In this document: positions 4,374 to 6,005 of the stretch, piece by piece
Layout of the letters: each line of letters opens with the position of its first letter
Numbering within the stretch: position 1 is the stretch's first letter
DNA from: an uncultured Actinomycetes bacterium
Lineage (GTDB): Bacteria; Actinomycetota; Actinomycetes; Mycobacteriales; Mycobacteriaceae
Direction of reading: 5' to 3'
Assembly (NCBI GenBank): GCA_903911165.1
Contig: CAIWCQ010000150.1
Coordinates: 1 to 6,005, forward strand
DNA: 6,005 bases
The notes under the pieces: generated by a model
Told to the model about the DNA's origin: nothing
The model's input: the letters and a program-made list of their open reading frames with translations, nothing else
The model's database searches: none
Translations under genes and position numbers: made by a program

Positions 4374-6005
4374 GGGATGATCTCCTCCGGAATGTCGACG
4401 TGACGGCTGCGCAACCACTCGCCCAACCCCTTGGCTTGCGGGTCGAACCTGAACTGGTGGGCGACGCCCTTACCGAGGATCTCGTCGATGACGAAGTTGA
4501 CCGCGCGGATTCCGGGCAGCAGGTGCCGGGTGATGGTGAGGCCTGCCGCCTCCGGCAGCAACTCCCGCAGCAGGTGCACGGTCAGGGTGTTGGCCAACCA
4601 TCGCCACTGCGCGTCGGTGCTCACCCACACCCCGATATTGGCGCCGCCGCCCTTATCGCCGCTGCGGGCACCCGCGACGGTGCCCAGTGGCAGCCGCTGG
4701 GTCGGCCCGTCGGGCAGCGGCTCGGGAAGTTCAGGCTCAGCGGCTGGGGTGAGGTCGAGTGTCTCGGTGGCCGCGGCGATCGGAGCGACGATGCCATCGG
4801 CATGGACTGCAACGTGGTGAACCTCGGTCGCCGGTACGTAGCCGGGGGTGAACACTCCATACACCGCGGCGTCACCGGGAGGAGCGGTGGTGTGGAATCC
4901 CGGGTAGCTGGCTAGCGCGAGTTCCACTGCCGCAGAGGAGAATCGGCGCCCAACCTTATCCGAGTCGGCGTCTCGGACAGTACAGGTCAGCAGTGCGCTC
5001 GCGGTCTGCTCGGTGTCGGCGTCGGCCCTGTCGGTGCGGGCCAGAGTCCACTGCACCTCGGCCGGCTTGTCGGTCATCCCGCGTTCGAACTGCCGTTGCA
5101 CCAGAGTCGCCTTGGCCTCGATGTCCAAGCCGGTCAGCACGAAGGTCGCGGTGTTGCGGAACCCCCCGATGCTGTTGAGCGAGACCTTCAGGGACGGCGG
5201 GGGAGGCTCGCCGCGCACGCCGGAGATACGCACCCGATCCGGCCCGTCGTCGCTCAACTCGATGGTGTCGAATCGCGCGGTGGCGTCCGGGTTGGCATAC
5301 CGGGCGCCGGTGATCTCGTAGAGCAGCTGCGCGGTGACGGTGCCGACGCTCACCTGTCCGCCGGTATTCGGATGCTTGGTGATCACCGAGGAGCCGTCGT
5401 CGTGTATCTCCGCGAGCGGGAAGCCGGCGTCGTCGAGGTCGGCGATCGCGGTAAAGAACGAGTAGTTGCCGCCGGTGGCCTGGGCGCCGCACTCGATGAC
5501 GTGGCCCGCCACCACCGCGCCGGCCAACCGGTGATAGTCGCCCCGGGCCCAGCCGAAGTGCGCCGCGGCCGGCCCGACGACCACCGAGGCATCGGTCACG
5601 CGGCCGGTGATGACGATGTCGGCTCCGGAGTTCAGGCAGTCGACGATTCCCCACGCACCCAGGTAGGCGTTGGCGGTCAGCGGTGAACCGAAGCCCAGTT
5701 CGTCGGCCCGGGCCAGCAGGTCGTCGCCCTCGACATGGGCCACCGTGACTCCGATGCCGAGTTTGTCGGCCAGTGCGCGGGTGGCGGCGGCCAGACCGGC
5801 CGGGTTCAGGCCGCCGGCATTGGCGACGATGCGCACGCCACGATCGTGCGCAAGGCCCAGACACTCCTCGAGTTGAGCGAGGAAGGTCTTCGCGTAGCCG
5901 CGGCCCGGGTCCTTCATTCGGTCCCGGCCCAGGATGAGCATGGTCAGTTCGGCCAGATAATCACCGGTCAGATAGTCCAGTTCGCCCCCGGTCAGCATCT
6001 GGCGC
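4370..6005 (-). CDS. AtuA-family (DUF1446) protein, 5' end outside the window
   Basis: At least 544 codons are visible; the frame is open through the right edge. The first in-window ATG (5998) is probably internal, because the family motif DYLTGDYLAE follows only seven residues later, whereas homologues carry roughly 20-30 residues before it, and the M. tuberculosis homologue Rv0976c is about 560 residues as I recall. Counting from that ATG, the AtuA domain shows DYLTGDYLAELTM (8-20), NAGGLNP (60-66), TGRVTDASVV (131-140) and ATGGNYSFF (174-182). A Pro/Glu-rich linker (about 417-437) leads to the C-terminal AtuA-like ferredoxin-fold module with its hallmark GARSGDKGGGANIGVW (443-458). No signal peptide or membrane segment is visible. 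AtuA is named from the acyclic terpene utilisation cluster of Pseudomonas, where it is encoded with geranyl-CoA carboxylase; its reaction is not established to my knowledge. The stop overlaps the carboxyltransferase start (GTGA), so a role tied to the carboxylase or its substrate is a reasonable inference. Confidence 0.93.
   Translation of the reverse strand, partial: RQMLTGGELDYLTGDYLAELTMLILGRDRMKDPGRGYAKTFLAQLEECLGLAHDRGVRIVANAGGLNPAGLAAATRALADKLGIGVTVAHVEGDDLLARADELGFGSPLTANAYLGAWGIVDCLNSGADIVITGRVTDASVVVGPAAAHFGWARGDYHRLAGAVVAGHVIECGAQATGGNYSFFTAIADLDDAGFPLAEIHDDGSSVITKHPNTGGQVSVGTVTAQLLYEITGARYANPDATARFDTIELSDDGPDRVRISGVRGEPPPPSLKVSLNSIGGFRNTATFVLTGLDIEAKATLVQRQFERGMTDKPAEVQWTLARTDRADADTEQTASALLTCTVRDADSDKVGRRFSSAAVELALASYPGFHTTAPPGDAAVYGVFTPGYVPATEVHHVAVHADGIVAPIAAATETLDLTPAAEPELPEPLPDGPTQRLPLGTVAGARSGDKGGGANIGVWVSTDAQWRWLANTLTVHLLRELLPEAAGLTITRHLLPGIRAVNFVIDEILGKGVAHQFRFDPQAKGLGEWLRSRHVDIPEEIIP
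4382..4388 (-). promoter_or_regulatory. Strong ribosome binding site deciding the GTG start of the carboxyltransferase
   Basis: GGAGGAG on the minus strand, eight bases before the GTG at 4373, is a near-perfect Shine-Dalgarno at normal spacing. It lies inside the last codons of the AtuA-family gene. It fixes the GTG as the start in preference to the ATG at 4418, and it is the best ribosome binding site in the window. Confidence 0.8.

Larger units (their letters stand above)
49..6005 (-). other. Probable single transcription unit (branched acyl-CoA carboxylation operon)
   Basis: Four co-directional genes are joined by a 4-bp overlap (GTGA, 4370-4373), a 7-bp gap (2780-2786) and an 8-bp overlap (818-825). 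No space exists for internal promoters or rho-independent terminators between them, so a common transcript starting to the right of the window is the simplest reading. Both the first gene's start and the operon promoter are outside the window, so nothing can be said about the regulator. Confidence 0.85.

Noticed and set aside
4374..4418. Upstream ATG start for the carboxyltransferase at 4418
   Set aside because: The GTG at 4373 has a strong GGAGGAG at eight bases and a GTGA overlap. The 15 extra residues would be an out-of-frame reading of the AtuA C-terminus.
4157..4915. Plus-strand open frame of 252 codons across the AtuA/carboxyltransferase junction
   Set aside because: The translation is Arg/Pro/Gly-rich with low complexity and lies antisense to two recognised genes.
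4956..5864. Minus-strand open frame of 302 codons within the AtuA-family gene
   Set aside because: The translation is dominated by Arg and Gly, typical of an out-of-frame reading of GC-rich coding DNA; the AtuA frame carries the conserved motifs.
49..6005. Search for a defence, CRISPR, toxin-antitoxin or mobile-element system
   Set aside because: All of the sequence is accounted for by four metabolic genes of known families. No repeats, transposase motifs, att-like sites or shifts in base composition stood out on reading.

Overview
The window is a tightly packed, GC-rich piece of an actinobacterial catabolic operon. All supported genes are read on the minus strand, from right to left. Protein style, GTG/ATG start usage and gene content point to a Mycobacterium or Mycolicibacterium-type genome, or a close relative. 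That assignment rests on recognising the families, not on a search.

In transcription order the genes are: (1) an AtuA-family protein (DUF1446 plus a C-terminal AtuA-like module) whose N-terminus lies beyond the right edge; (2) a carboxyltransferase (beta) subunit of the methylcrotonyl/geranyl-CoA carboxylase type; (3) its biotin carboxylase/biotin carrier (alpha) subunit; (4) an enoyl-CoA hydratase/isomerase-family protein resembling methylglutaconyl-CoA hydratases. The last 40 or so bases at the left edge may hold the first codons of a fifth gene. No stretch of 300 bases lacks a gene, and I see no RNA gene, mobile element, repeat family or CRISPR array.

The three junctions between the four main genes are an overlap of 4 bp, a gap of 7 bp and an overlap of 8 bp, so the genes very probably share one transcript with coupled translation. 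No internal promoter or terminator is apparent; the operon promoter should lie to the right of the window.

Together the genes encode most of a module for degrading a 3-methyl-branched acyl-CoA. An alpha/beta biotin enzyme carboxylates a 3-methyl-2-enoyl-CoA at the gamma carbon, and a hydratase then adds water to the resulting glutaconyl-CoA-type product. This is the logic of the Liu (leucine/isovalerate) and Atu (acyclic terpene) pathways of Pseudomonas. The AtuA protein favours an Atu-like reading, but the carboxyltransferase differs from textbook MCC in its acyl-pocket region, so the true substrate is open. The set recalls the M. tuberculosis Rv0971c-Rv0976c region (echA7, fadE12, accA2, accD2, fadE13, Rv0976c), without the interleaved fadE genes. 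The acyl-CoA dehydrogenase and lyase needed to complete a pathway are not in the window. This is a metabolic operon of known families with an unassigned substrate; I found no sign of a defence or mobile system.
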